Shown one piece after another: positions 35,831 to 46,998 of a stretch of 64,000 nucleotides of DNA. Below the pieces are notes generated by a model. It worked only from the letters and a program-made list of their open reading frames with translations, made no database searches and was not told the origin of the DNA. Source of the stretch: Aquanectria penicillioides (Eukaryota; Ascomycota; Sordariomycetes; Hypocreales; Nectriaceae); assembly GCA_003415625.1 (NCBI GenBank), contig PYIU01000005.1, forward strand, positions 811,001-875,000. The letters run 5' to 3'. The translations under genes and the position numbers were made by a program. The number at the start of each line of letters is the position of its first letter. Within the stretch, counting starts at the first letter, position 1.

Positions 35831-38165
35831 TCACGACGAAACTTCCTTTCCTAGTTTCTCCAGCTCCTGTGCAATAAATTCCGTAGCGTTCACCAGCTCT
35901 GTGCTGCCGTACACCACTCTCTTCTTCGCCCGATCCCTCCTGTTCTGTTCACCCACTCTTGCAAGTTACCGTATTCGTCCATGCTTCCACCACCCACCGT
36001 GAAGACGACCGCCTCGCTGAATCCCTGTCTGCGCTGTCCGAAACTGGCCTGCTGACCAGGCCCCTGTGAACCGGGTAAACCGCCCGGTGCATTTGCGCTT
36101 GTACCAGAACGCATGGCACTGGGCGGAGGCATGGTACCGCGGGCATTGGCCGATCGAGGGTCGAAGTAGAGGTAGTGTTCTGTCTTCGCAATGGCGGAAG
36201 ACGAAGCTGTGGAAGGATCCATGATGGATTCCACAATTTTGGTTACGGTGAGATCACGATCAGCGGGGAGGAAGTTTTTCACACCGCTGATAAGTGATTC
36301 GAAATTAGAGGAGAGACCGCTGGGAACTCCTGACTCCTTGAGGCGGTCGGTGAGACGTGAGGACATGGACGAGAATCGTCCGAAGAGATCCGAGGTCTGA
36401 GCTTGTTGGCTGGTGTTGTTGTTGATGGTCGCTAATTGGGTCATTTTGGTGGTTGCTCGAACCCTGCTTTTCGTTAGTAATGCCCCGTATGCTCCGGATT
36501 GATTCTCGTAACTCACTGTCGGACGTAGGAAAGACATGACACATCCACATTTGCATCGGTTAGAGCCTTTTCAAAACCTTCAAACTCTGCCCGGTTAACC
36601 TCCTGTTCGGTGCTGAGGAACCAAATGATAAAAAGACGCAGTTTGTCGACTGGCTCGGTCCCCTTGTTCTCATCCCTGAGAATTTCCATAATCTGGGCTT
36701 TGGTTTGCTTGGAGACATTCTCCTCCAGCTGGAAGTAGTTATCAAGCTGGCGGTCCTTGATGCCGGTTAGTAAAGCAGCCAAGATGTTCATGTGCATGTC
36801 TAGAACACCCTTTCGCTCTCTCATCTCCGGCAGTAGCGTTATGGCAGCCTTTAGGTGTTGGGCGCTCGCACCCGTGTCCCCTTGGAGGTCCTCTAGACTC
36901 GAGACACCGGTCTTTTTCGTAATCGAAGACGTATCCTCCTTATACTTGGTCAATTCGGCGTCGATGTCCTCCGCAACCTGAGGAAACGGAACGCCTGCGT
37001 TCTTGGTCCAGAAGAAGTCGTTCGAATTTAGGTCGTATGCCTTCTTCGTTTTACCCTGTCCCGGGTTGGCCTCGTCCGCAGGGGTCTCGATGGTAATTCT
37101 GTTAAGCTTCATGTTGAGCACATCGTGAACAAGAGACTGATATGTCCACGAGTGTGATAGCATAGGTATCAAATCGACGTTTCGGTCAAGGAGGATGAGG
37201 ACTGGTCGGGATGAGGGCGTGCCTGCGGCCACTGCGGGACGAGATGCGGAAAAGAGGTTATCTTTGGAGTTGAGGATGTGATCTCGGAGCTTGCGATCAA
37301 GTCGAGCGGCCACCATTTCGGCAGCTGCACCCTTGGGGCATCGAATGATGGGGATGACTCCTGTCCAGTTGTTAGTTCTGTACCGTAACGAGCTGAAAGT
37401 TGGTCTTTACCCATTGTCACCACGACACTGAAAAGACCGCTCACTATCCTGTCCACCACACGATCAAGCTCGGCATCGCTAGTTGTCGCGCTGTTTAGAG
37501 CCCAGTAAGTGTGCTCCTCTTGCATCCCTAAGCTGAATAGATCCGGCTCAGCGACTATGAAATTGAGGTACTGGTCATAGAGCTGGGCGATTTGATCAGA
37601 TGTGCCTGCGGTTGCAGTCTGAGTCGCAAAGTCTTCGAGGAGCACGCGGGGCAGAGACGAAAGGAAGTTTATGTAGGCGGGCGAGTAGAGTCCCTTTTGT
37701 AGATCGGTGGTAATGTTCTCGAGGTTCTTGGTGTTCGGCTCGACGAAGTAAATGACTGGGACGTCTGGAATTGGGTGTCTGGCTGCCCCAATATGCCTGT
37801 TACGATACATGTTAGAATTGGCACAACAGCACGGCCCGAGGTTCATTCCACTGACAAGTGCATCGTCACTCCCATTGAGCGCAAATCGCTGACACGCATC
37901 ACGCTGCTGATAACGTCCCGACCCAGGTCGTCAAACACCAAGATCTTCCAGATGGGGTTGCCATCGGCGTCGAGGATGGGCGCAACGGGTGCAAGGAGGC
38001 CATTCGCTTGAGCTTCTTCGGTCTCGCTGGATTCGACAGTTTCGTTGAGGTTGAGGATCTTTCTGAGAGATGCTGGCCATGCCGTCAGTGAAACGCACTG
38101 GCAAAAACATGTTTTACTCTAGTACCTATTTGGCGATCTCTCAGGGAGTTTTCCTTGGTCGCCAT
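35831..38165 (-). CDS. SLY1: SM-family protein Sly1 (ER-Golgi SNARE regulator), frameshift near C-terminus
   Basis: Sly1 binds the syntaxin Sed5/Ufe1 and promotes SNARE assembly in ER-Golgi traffic. Five exons fit: 38165-38126, 38072-37856, 37796-37411, 37360-36517 and 36463 onward, all in phase, with CTAAC branches at two introns. The start gives MATKENSLRDRQIASLRKILNLNE, the family N-terminus. Later blocks include PVIYFVEPN, TMGVIPIIRCPKGAAAEMVA, RPVLILLDRNVDLIPMLSHSWTYQSLVHDVL and the C-terminal VFTVGGGSMDEYGNLQEW. After residues WVNRTGG the read frame runs into a short nonsense tail ending at 35890. The next frame instead continues RAKKRVVYGSTELVNATEFIAQELEKLGKE to a stop at 35831, exactly the expected family ending. 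One extra G in the GGG at 35935-35937 would join the two. No intron of usable length explains it. It may be an assembly error or a real recent mutation. Confidence 0.93.
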
Positions 38166-40501
38166 GGCGGGAGGTGACGTCGGCAGCCTCGCAGCTCAAC
38201 GTGTGTATGGTGGCGGGATGGGTCGTTCCAAGCGCAAAGTGCGACCAAGCTTTCGAGGCCCCCTGAGCTCAAGAAGACGTGCGAGCTGGGCGGAACAGAA
38301 ATGGCGGATCTGGCGGAAAGGAGCGATGTGACCTCAAGAGCGTCCAGATCGGCCCTCGGGTCAAGAAAAAGCAGTGGCTTGGTTAAACTTGAGGCCACGA
38401 TACCAAGGTTGCTACGCCGGCACTACGTAGTATGCTTAGAGGTCCCTCATGAGGATAAGCTGGCGACGCTGCAAGCACGGACCGATTCAAGCGCCGACGA
38501 TTGGGTCAAGGAAGACACCAAAGGGGACACAGTGGGTTCCTGCTCACCTAGCTGCACTGAGTGGTTGAGACGGACAGTGGCCATGGCGGGGCAGTGCCTG
38601 ACGCTGAGTGCCTGACATATGGGGCCATCCTTTGCACGTCCAGCCCCCGTTGCGAAACAAGGGACGACTTTTTCAATCTCTCGACGACACTTCATCAACA
38701 ACTATCCATCGCCATCATCGGTCGGAGTCGCAGTCGAAGTCGCAGCCGCAGTCGCAAGAGATCGCAGTATCGGAGATACCCAGAGAAGGCCATACAAGAG
38801 CTGCGCCGATAGATACTCGTGGCATCCGACCAAGGTACTCCCAGATCTCGCGCTTGCGCCCGCTCGCTCGACCTGGCGGACATCAGCTTGCCGCCCTTGT
38901 GATTTCTTTCCCTCTCCCGACAGACCTCGCTCGAGGATGTTGTAAACAGCGACTCGCTCGCGGTGCAAATGGGACACGTTATGCTTGCGTCCCCCGGTAG
39001 GAAAGCGGATAAAGCTGTCATAGGAAGCATTTTTGGAACGATTCAAGGGTATGCTCAATCCTCCATCCCCATCCCCCGTCATCCCATTCCATCCCGATCT
39101 TGTCGCGTCGTTTCCCACCAGAATCATCCCCCCTTTCTCCGCCATCACCATGAATCCAAGCAGCAGCTTTGTATCTGTGATATCTCTATGAGCTCCGGGA
39201 CCTGTCGCGCCGCATCTTGCAGCATTTAAATTGCAAGCAGGCGAGCCGGGTGACTACCGTGGAGACTCGCTCTGGGGATTAGGCCTCTCGTGTCTGCAAA
39301 GCAGGTGACGAGAGCAGATGCGGCTGGGAGTTGACACTCCCAGCGGCAGCACCCGCTCCGGGGCTTGGTCGCAGCATGCATTTAGGCATCCGCAATTTGG
39401 CGGACCCAGATGAGATCTCGCTTCCAAGCCGTGGGCGAGTGGTTTTTTTTTTGTTTAAGAGAAATACTACGAGTCCAAATAACCTGTTATCATTGTCTTT
39501 TCCAGTGGTCGCAAGAGATGCTGGAGGACGTGGTGCAGGGGGTTGGGCCATAACTTGTCCAGATCGGCCATGGCCGCGACAGCTCAACAGGGACTAAATG
39601 GAGGAGGGGACACATCAAATTGGCAGAGGCAATGGCAGAGGCAATGACTCCACCACAAAACCCATCCCCAAAATTGCCTTGACGAACGAAGCATTTTTTT
39701 TATCGCCAAAGTTCATCGACACTGTCAGCTTGTTAATTCTGACCCAGACCTCCTGTTTTGCCTGGTCGTTGGGTTCTTTGTCCCGCGTCGCCTCCCTTGC
39801 TTTGCTCACCACTCTTTGTCCGACTGTGGTTTGCCATCGCCCAAGCCCAAACGCATCCTGGTTGGGGGAGTCTGGTGCGGCTCCTCTGTTTTGTGGCCCA
39901 GTGTCCATGAACTAATTGCCAGGATTCGCTTTCAAAGCAAACGCCTTTCATTCAATCCCGCGCACACATGCATATACCCCATTCAAAGCACACTCACTAC
40001 ACATGCACATTTCCTCTTTCACTCACTCTTCTTGCTGCTGCAGATTTGCTGATGATTTGTTTCTTATTCGCCTCTGCAGATTGCCCTGTTCGCGCATCCT
40101 CGAGACGATATCCTTGTCGAATCACCTAGTGTGGACTAGCGCCACAATCCTGGTGGGTCTCTAGTGGCTGCGATAGCCGGAATTAGCCCGCTAACTGCGG
40201 CTACCCAACTCAAAGTCTCACGCCGTGCGATTTAGTAGTGTCAGTACGTCCCTGCCATGTCGCTCTGATTAGCACCTATCCACATTTCATCATAACTACA
40301 TGGACGCCGTTGTGCCACTCCCACACCCTCAGCATCGAGTTGGCCTCGCGTCACTGCATCGTTCCCTTTTCCGCATCCACACGCGTACATGGCGATGATC
40401 GCTGACAACATGCATTAGCCTTAGAGCCACCCTTTGCAATTAGTTGATTCTTGGTGTTGCTGCTGCTGCCGTGGCGGCCGCGGCCTTGACCATCGCGCAA
40501 G
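38166..40501. other. divergent intergenic region between Sly1 and PNUTS-like genes
   Basis: About 2.3 kb with no supportable gene. The right half is pyrimidine-rich (39,900-40,100) and probably carries the leader of the large Q-rich gene, possibly with a 5' UTR intron. Confidence 0.45.
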
Positions 40502-43500
40502 ATGCAGTCGTGGTCCAACCCAGGCCAGACAGGCGCGGATGAGCAGTCGCACCAGCATCAATGGCAGCCTAACTATGGCTTTGCTGGCCAGAATGGCCAG
40601 TTTGACCCTCATCAGACTTGGTCCCAACCCATGACGGACCAAGCCGCCTACTCTCATATCAACCCTTCAGATGCTTCTGCCTCCAATTTCTTCGACTCTG
40701 CAACCCAGGGCAACTCCTTTCTCTCTGGTAGCCTTCATGGCTCGCCGTCCAGCCAACCCAGCTTCCACACTGGCCACGACTCAATGGCTTTAAATCAGCA
40801 ATTCTCCCAACCTACCCAGGATGTAATGGATCCTGCCTTTAGTGACATTCACCCGGATCTGTACTCTCAACAAGGCAAGATTAATTTGGGAGACTCCATG
40901 GGCCACATGAACCAGGTTCAGAACCACCCGCATGCTCACTCCCAAAACTTCCAGTATTCCTTCGCCACGCAACCCGAGCATGCGTATGAGTCTCCTATCC
41001 AGCAGTACGCTCAGCCTCATGTGATACCTCCACAGAACCGGCAGCAGAACCATACTCCAGTCCAACAGTTTGACGGACTCCAAACTCCCTCGTTTGCCCA
41101 TGGCCATGGATTCAGCCGCCCACCTCAACACTCCCCCGTTCAAACCCAACAGCCTTATGCCCAGAATCCACCCTTTTCACCCCCTGTCAACGGACAGACT
41201 CCCCAACCCCAGGCCAACCCGCAGCACACCTACCAGGCGCAGCAGCAGCAACAACAGCAACAACAGCATCAGCAGCAGCAGCAGCCCCATCAGCAACAAC
41301 TTCAACAACAGCGGCAACAGCAACAACCGTTCTCCCAACCTCAAGCCCAACCTCAATATGTTGCCCAGAAGCCACTTGCCTATCAACAATCTTCACAGGG
41401 TGTTACGAACCAGTCCTTCCAGCAACCAGTACATCACCAACAATCGTTGCATCAGCAACAAACTTCCTTCGCTGCGAGTTCTTCCCCCTCGCCAACCGCC
41501 AATGCCCAGTATATTATGCCTCAGCAGGCAGTTGAAATAGAAACTCCAGTACCCCCACCCACAGCTATTGACCCCCCGAAGAAGAGGAAGCGATCAACAA
41601 CCAAGGTTGTCCCGGAAGTTCACACCCCTGAACCCACCATTGTCCATGTTGATTCACCCCTTGACACGGGCGTTGCCACTAATACCCCCACGAAGAAGAT
41701 CGAGGAAATTGATTCTCTCGCTGCTCCCACTCCAACCCCAGAGGAGGCTCAGTTGATTGCCCAATTTAATAAGCGCTCGAAGGCTGCTCAGGCCAAATTG
41801 CCATCAATTAAGGGTCTCCCCTACCTTCTGTTTGATGCAAGCACAAAGCTACCGGCACCCAAGAGCTATGACAAACTTGCGCCCTTGGTAGCTCTTCCGT
41901 CCCGGAGTGGGAAATGGATGGTTCCAGAGTTGGGTTACAGCCTTCCCTGTGAAGTCCAAGGAAGATTTACAAGCCAATACAGACCCTCGCCAGATAAGGG
42001 GGGCTTGGACGAGAGGCGAATTGAGGCTAAAGACTTGCTTGATGAATTTGACCGCTCAATGAAGGCATTGGGAAAACGACGTCCCAAGTACACTGAGTAC
42101 CCTCACGCATTCAAGGAGCAACTAAAGTCCGACGAGGCTACAAAGAACAAGGCAGAAAAGAAAGCAAAGAAAGAGTTGGAGGAAGAGAAAAACAAGCCAG
42201 TAAGTCATACGTCTCTTCCCAAGGTGACAGGATTCCAATTAACGCTTCCAAGATCCGGGCCCCGACTCGACCTGCCGATCTTGCTGAAGCTGCTGCTTGG
42301 GACGCTACTGGAATAGTCCACATCGACCAAGCCACAGCAAGGACAAGCTCTCTGATTGCCGGCCGAGTGCAGCAAGCTGGCGAATTTTTCATCAAACTGC
42401 GAAGCGATATGAATCGAGCGAAACAGGACCTTGATCAGGCCATCAAGGATAAGGCGCCTGAGGCCGAGATTACTAGGCGTCGGCAAGACTTTGAACAGAA
42501 GAAGAGCATGCTGTATAGGGCACTCGATGCTACAATTGAGCACGCGGACGATGCTGTCATTGACAATTTGGGTGGTCACCAAAAGTTGGTACTCAGTTTG
42601 ATAAACGCTTTAATCATGTGTATCAAGGCCGGTGATTTCTCTGGGAAACTGCCAAAGATTGTTCTCGAACTCTTTACTCATTTCCCCATGACGAGAAAGA
42701 TTGCCGAAACAACAAACTTTGAGACAGTACGCAAGAGGTTTGCGGACAAGGGTGACGACGAGGTCAAGGACCTCGTTCGCGACATTTCAGTCAAGGTTAA
42801 GAAGGTTATGAAGGCGACTGAGCCCGAGACCGCCACGGGATACACTGGTACCTCAGCAGCTAGCAGAGCTAAAGCTGCGACCAAGTCGTCAGATCACTCA
42901 ACTGCAAAGCGCGGCCGAGACGACGAATTTGACACCCGAATTGTAAAGAAGATTGCTGTGGAATCCAGTGGCAACTCTCTTAGCAAGAAGTTAGCCCAAC
43001 CCAAGATCCAACTTCAGTCGGCTTCCAAAACAACGGCAGCCAAGTCAGCAGCTGCTTCTATCCTGCCTGGTAAGTCGAGGCCGGTGGCCAAGTCAGTTCC
43101 CAAACCTGAGGTGGTCAAAGCAGACAGCAAGTCTTCAGCGGACGACAAGTCGAAAGTCGACGCGAAGTCCACACCTAAGCCTGAGACCAAGGTGCCGTTG
43201 CCCAAGACTGTCTCCTCAACTTCAAGTGCCTCGTCTGGAATTGCTTCACTTCTAGACTCGATCAATGCTCCGAAAGCAGAGCCTCTCGTAGCTACTCCCA
43301 AAGAAGACAAGGGTCCTGACTCATCGGAGACTCCTGAGGAGAGGGCCAAGCGAATTCGAAAGGAGGCGCGCAGGAAGCTCCGAGTGACCTGGAAACCTGA
43401 AGCCGAGCTCGTCCAAGTCAAGATCTTCCAGAAGGAGGAAGAAGAGGACGAAGGCAGAGAGGTCAACATGATTCGTGACGCGGCTGATGATCGATCTGAG

Positions 43501-44741
43501 GGTATGGTCTTGAAGCAACGTGGAATTGTCGAGGACGAGGAGGACGACGATGACATTCCGTATCAGCCCTGGCTGGAACCCACTCCCACTAGCTTCTCAA
43601 ACCTCTCAGAGGAGACTCGAAACAAGAATTTTGTCACCCGAGGCGGAAAAGTCACCTTTTCAACAGACGAACAGCAACGAATTATGGAACGGGAGCAACG
43701 CGAGCTTATGGCTATTTACACAGACATTGACGATATTCCACCAACTCCTAAATCTCCGCTACTTGAATCTACTGGAGGATTTGAAGCAAAGACGTATCAT
43801 CTGCCTAGCGATGACCCCAAGTTTCAGGAAATCCAGCTCCGATGGAGGGACCACCAACAGATGGGACTTGATGCGGCGCTCTATGCAGCAACTAAGCGTT
43901 TGGATGCCAAAGAGAACCCCTCCAACAGACTGGACTCCATTCTGGACCGACTCCGGGGCACTCCCTCAACAACCCAAGCTTCTGTTCAGCAGGCCGCGCC
44001 TACGCAGCACAGCGCTGGCTCAGTTCACGACAGCCTCCCCATAACACTTGGTCAAGCAGCGGAGCAGCAAACCCTTACCCTGCTCAAGTCCGAGCGGGTT
44101 AAGAGCTGGCGTGACCTTTCCCCAAGCCACGCTGACGTATGGCGTACCTACCAGTATTCTGATCCATCGGTTCATCTTTGTGGAAACGCTGTTGAGAACG
44201 TGGCAAGGGGACTCGCTGGCAAACCATTCCCCGCCACTTCGCCCCCTGAATGGATCAAACACGACGAGGAGAAGGTTCGAGAATGGCACTTCGGTTATAA
44301 CAAGGAGGTCACTGCCCGGCAGAAGACATTGGAAGATGAACGTGCGAGGGTCGAGGGTGCAGCTAACCCAGTGGCTGTCCCCCCAGGCATTCAAACAGGC
44401 AATAACTCGCAAGACTGGACAGCATATTATGCCCAGCAACAAGCTTATGCGCCGTACATGGCCTTGTTCCAGCAGATGACTGGTGGCCAGCAACAACAAC
44501 AACAACAACAACAACAACCACAGCAACAGCCTGGACAGCAGCCTGGGCAGCAAACTGGGGCAGCATCAGGGCAACAGTCACAGATCCCCGACAGCCAGCT
44601 CCAGTCCATTCTGGCTGCTATTAACCAACCGTCACAGTCGCAGGCGCAGCCACAGGCCCAATCCACGAACCCAGCGAGCTTCTTGAACCCGAATGATCCA
44701 TCTTATCAACAATATATGATGCTCACTCAGCTGGCACAGGG

Positions 44742-44778
<37 letters not shown>

Positions 44779-45015
44779 ACAGCCCCGCCACCACCTCCAC
44801 CCGCAGGGGAACGGGACTGGGACCGTGAGCGAGAGCGAGGCGATGAGCAACAGGGAGCTCGAGGCGAACAACGCGACGGCAAGGACCGTAGAAAGAGAGG
44901 GACACTTCCTCCGCATAAACCAGCCAACAAGGCACTCATTGGAACCAAGCCTTGCACATTTTGGCAGCAGGGCAAGTGTGCCAGAGGAGACAAGTGCACG
45001 TTTAGACACGATTGA
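40502..45015 (+). CDS. PNUTS/Ppn1-like PP1-targeting protein with CCCH zinc finger
   Basis: A 1486-aa protein from exons 40502-42199 and 42253-45015 (53-nt intron, GTAAGT donor, AAG acceptor, phase 0). The N-terminal about 560 residues are Q/N/H/P-rich and prion-like, with a bipartite basic signal (PPKKRKRS) near residue 358. About residues 600-770 are helical and resemble a TFIIS N-terminal (LW) domain, including KLPKIVLELFTHFPMTRKI. An acidic/basic region contains RKLRVTWKPEAELV with an RVxF-type RVTW at residues 943-946, a protein phosphatase 1 docking motif. The end is a CCCH finger, C1467-x7-C1475-x5-C1481-x3-H1485. The order LW domain, RVTW motif and terminal CCCH is that of PNUTS (PPP1R10); in fission yeast Ppn1 links PP1 Dis2 to the cleavage and polyadenylation factor. 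I infer the same role here. Two more poly-Q tracts lie near 44490-44530 and 44740-44780. Confidence 0.85.
41240..41330. repeat. CAG/CAA poly-Q coding repeat
   Basis: An imperfect CAG/CAA tract encoding Gln with scattered His inside the PNUTS-like gene. Mixed CAG and CAA codons make it less prone to slippage than a pure repeat. Confidence 0.85.
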
Positions 45016-45476
45016 GAAGGATAGTCGCAGTATTGCATTTCAAGACGTAATGTGAAATTTCCCTGAGCCAATCAGGGTTGCTCCTTGGTTCTACTTTTCC
45101 TTTGGGAAAAAATGTTGGACGGTCAAAGTGTGCATGGATGGAGTGGTTGTATATTACTGTAAACAAAAAACTTAACCTCAATTATCATTATCATCATTGG
45201 TTGGGGTGTTGGGATTTGGGAGATGTTTACTACAGATGGCTGATCAATCGCCGGCAAACACAAGGCTAGACAATTTCATGTTTTTTACCATAGCATTTTT
45301 CGTTGCCGTGATGACGACTTGTGACTTGATTTCTTTCATGATTTGAAGTGTTTGACCAAATCTACTGAGTCCTAATTTAAAGACTACGTGCAATGCTATT
45401 CCGATCTTCCACAAGACGATTCCTTTTTTTCTTTGAACCATCGCATTTTGCAGGCACTTGACTGATTCTGCAACGA
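45016..45476. other. convergent 3' spacer
   Basis: Only the 3' ends of the PNUTS-like gene (plus) and translin (minus) meet here. Nothing else is seen. Confidence 0.5.
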
Positions 45477-46428
45477 CTACTCGGCAGCAGCCATCTCGGT
45501 ATCTCCCTCACCAGGTCGCTTGATGAGACCTCGAAGGCTGAGGTCATACACGACGTCCTCGACCCTCTTGACGTCGTACTTGACAGCGTCAGCACGCTTA
45601 CGCAATATGTCGTTCTTGAGGTTTAGCAGCTGAAAGCCCGCGAACAGGTCCTTGATGAAGGCGCTGATGGTCAGCGGCAGCTCAAAGTCGCCGTGGGTGA
45701 CGGCGTTGGTGGCCAGGCGACCCAGCTCAGAGGTCAGATCCGTTAGGGAAAGGAGGTACTCCTCGATGGTGAGGTGGAAGGCATCGCGGTCCTTGAGATT
45801 GGTAGGGACTGGCGAGGGAGTGTCAGAGAAGCTGGAAAGCATAGATGGACAGGACATAAGATACTCACCATTGAAGATGACGCCGACTTCCTCGAGGGTG
45901 AGCAGGCGGCCCAGCTCACTAGGCTGGGACTCGCCGCCTAGGCCACCAAGCCAGCCGCAGTAGACAACGGTGCCGATAGCATTCTGGACAACTCTCGCCC
46001 ACTTGGAGTTGTACCTAGAAGCACAAAAGATTAGCTTAGGATATTTGATGCAGGCTCGACTCTTGGTCTCAAAAACATACTTGTAGTAGGGATGCTGGCT
46101 AGCAACCTCGTTGAGCTCTGCAACAATGGTGACCTCCTCCTTGATAGACTCTTCGAGTTGGGCCACAAGGGCGGGGTCTTGCCTCACAGGTTAGTCTTTG
46201 CACAACTCTTGCTGGCCTCTCAGACGCGAAGAAACGCGGGAGCGTAAACTCACAGCGGGCGCGGGTCGTGGAGTGGACGCGGGAGAGCTGGCCCTGGGTG
46301 GCGGCGACGGCACGCTCAAGGCGCTGGACGATCTGGGTGAGGGTGTCGCGGACCTGCGTTTCCTCCTCAAGCTTGTCTTTGAGGTGGGCAAAGATGGCGG
46401 GGTCGAGGAGGGGCTTGTCGGCGGACAT
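45477..46428 (-). CDS. TSN: translin
   Basis: Translin is a single-stranded nucleic-acid binding octamer subunit and, with TRAX, forms C3PO, an RNA endonuclease involved in RNAi and tRNA processing. Four exons give 249 aa: 46428-46254, 46177-46081, 46014-45869 and 45808-45477, with phases agreeing throughout. Translin hallmarks are the N-terminal helix LDPAIFAHLKDKLEEETQVRDTL, then KYNSKWARVVQNAIGTVVYCGWLGG, FHLTIEEYLLSLTDLTSELGRLATNAVTHGDFELP and the C-terminal KNDILRKRADAVKYDVKRVEDVVYDLSLRGL. The length is close to the family norm. An in-frame ATG 28 codons upstream would add a basic His/Ser/Pro stretch without family support, so ATG 46428 is chosen. Confidence 0.95.
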
Positions 46429-46805
46429 GGTGGGTGGGTGGTGAGTTGAGGCTTTGCGGATGCTGTTGTTTGTGTGATGATGTGCCTTGGATGGGAGGTG
46501 AAAATTGGGCACGGCAGATTTGATTTGTGGGCTCTGTTGAGTTTGCTGAATGAACGAATTGTTGAATCAGAGGATGGATAGAGAGAGCAGAAGATGAAAT
46601 GGAAAATGCATATGCACCTGAACTTGGATTTATGATACGGATGTTTCGGTTTGGGTGAGCACACATTTCCACGAGTTTGCTTCACTTGCAAGTCAGATAC
46701 CAGGTCACGCCTTGGCCATCACATCACGCACGTCTATCTTCTTAAATTCAGCGTCTTCTTCGTAGACCAGGCAAGCCTGGTTCAACAATGAAAACATGAG
46801 CCCGT

Positions 46806-46998
46806 GCAGTGTTCGCGTCACCTGGAGGCAGTGTAATACCAGGGACACTGTGGGTAGAATCATGTGCAAGCACAGAGGAAACCGCCCGAAATCCAAAAAT
46901 AAGAATAATCACGATTGGTCTCCTTAGAGACCTTTCAGAGATTAAACTGAAAAGAACAGATACTACACTTGATCTAAGCCAAAAGGCAAAGAGAGCTA
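46806..46998 (-). ncRNA. U2 spliceosomal snRNA
   Basis: This is the RNA that pairs with the intron branch site in the spliceosome. The minus strand reads CTCTTTGCCTTTTGGCTTAG then ATCAAGTGTAGTATCTGTTC, matching the nearly invariant 5' part of U2. The branch-recognition GTAGTA is at 46966-46961. The SL II region TTTTCAGTTTAATCTCTGAAA follows, and an Sm site (ATTTTTGG, 46900-46893) lies downstream. A 3' stem-loop IV pairs CCTGG (46843-46839) with CCAGG (46825-46821) around a TATTACACTG loop. Length is about 190 nt, close to other U2 RNAs. The 5' and 3' ends are estimated to within a few bases. Confidence 0.93.

Noticed and set aside
35890..35980. Intron explaining the Sly1 frame change
   Set aside because: GT-AG pairs here are 13-27 nt apart or would remove conserved residues.
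40790..41389. Minus-strand Leu/Val-rich frames within the PNUTS-like gene
   Set aside because: They are shadows of the CAG/CAA-rich coding strand.
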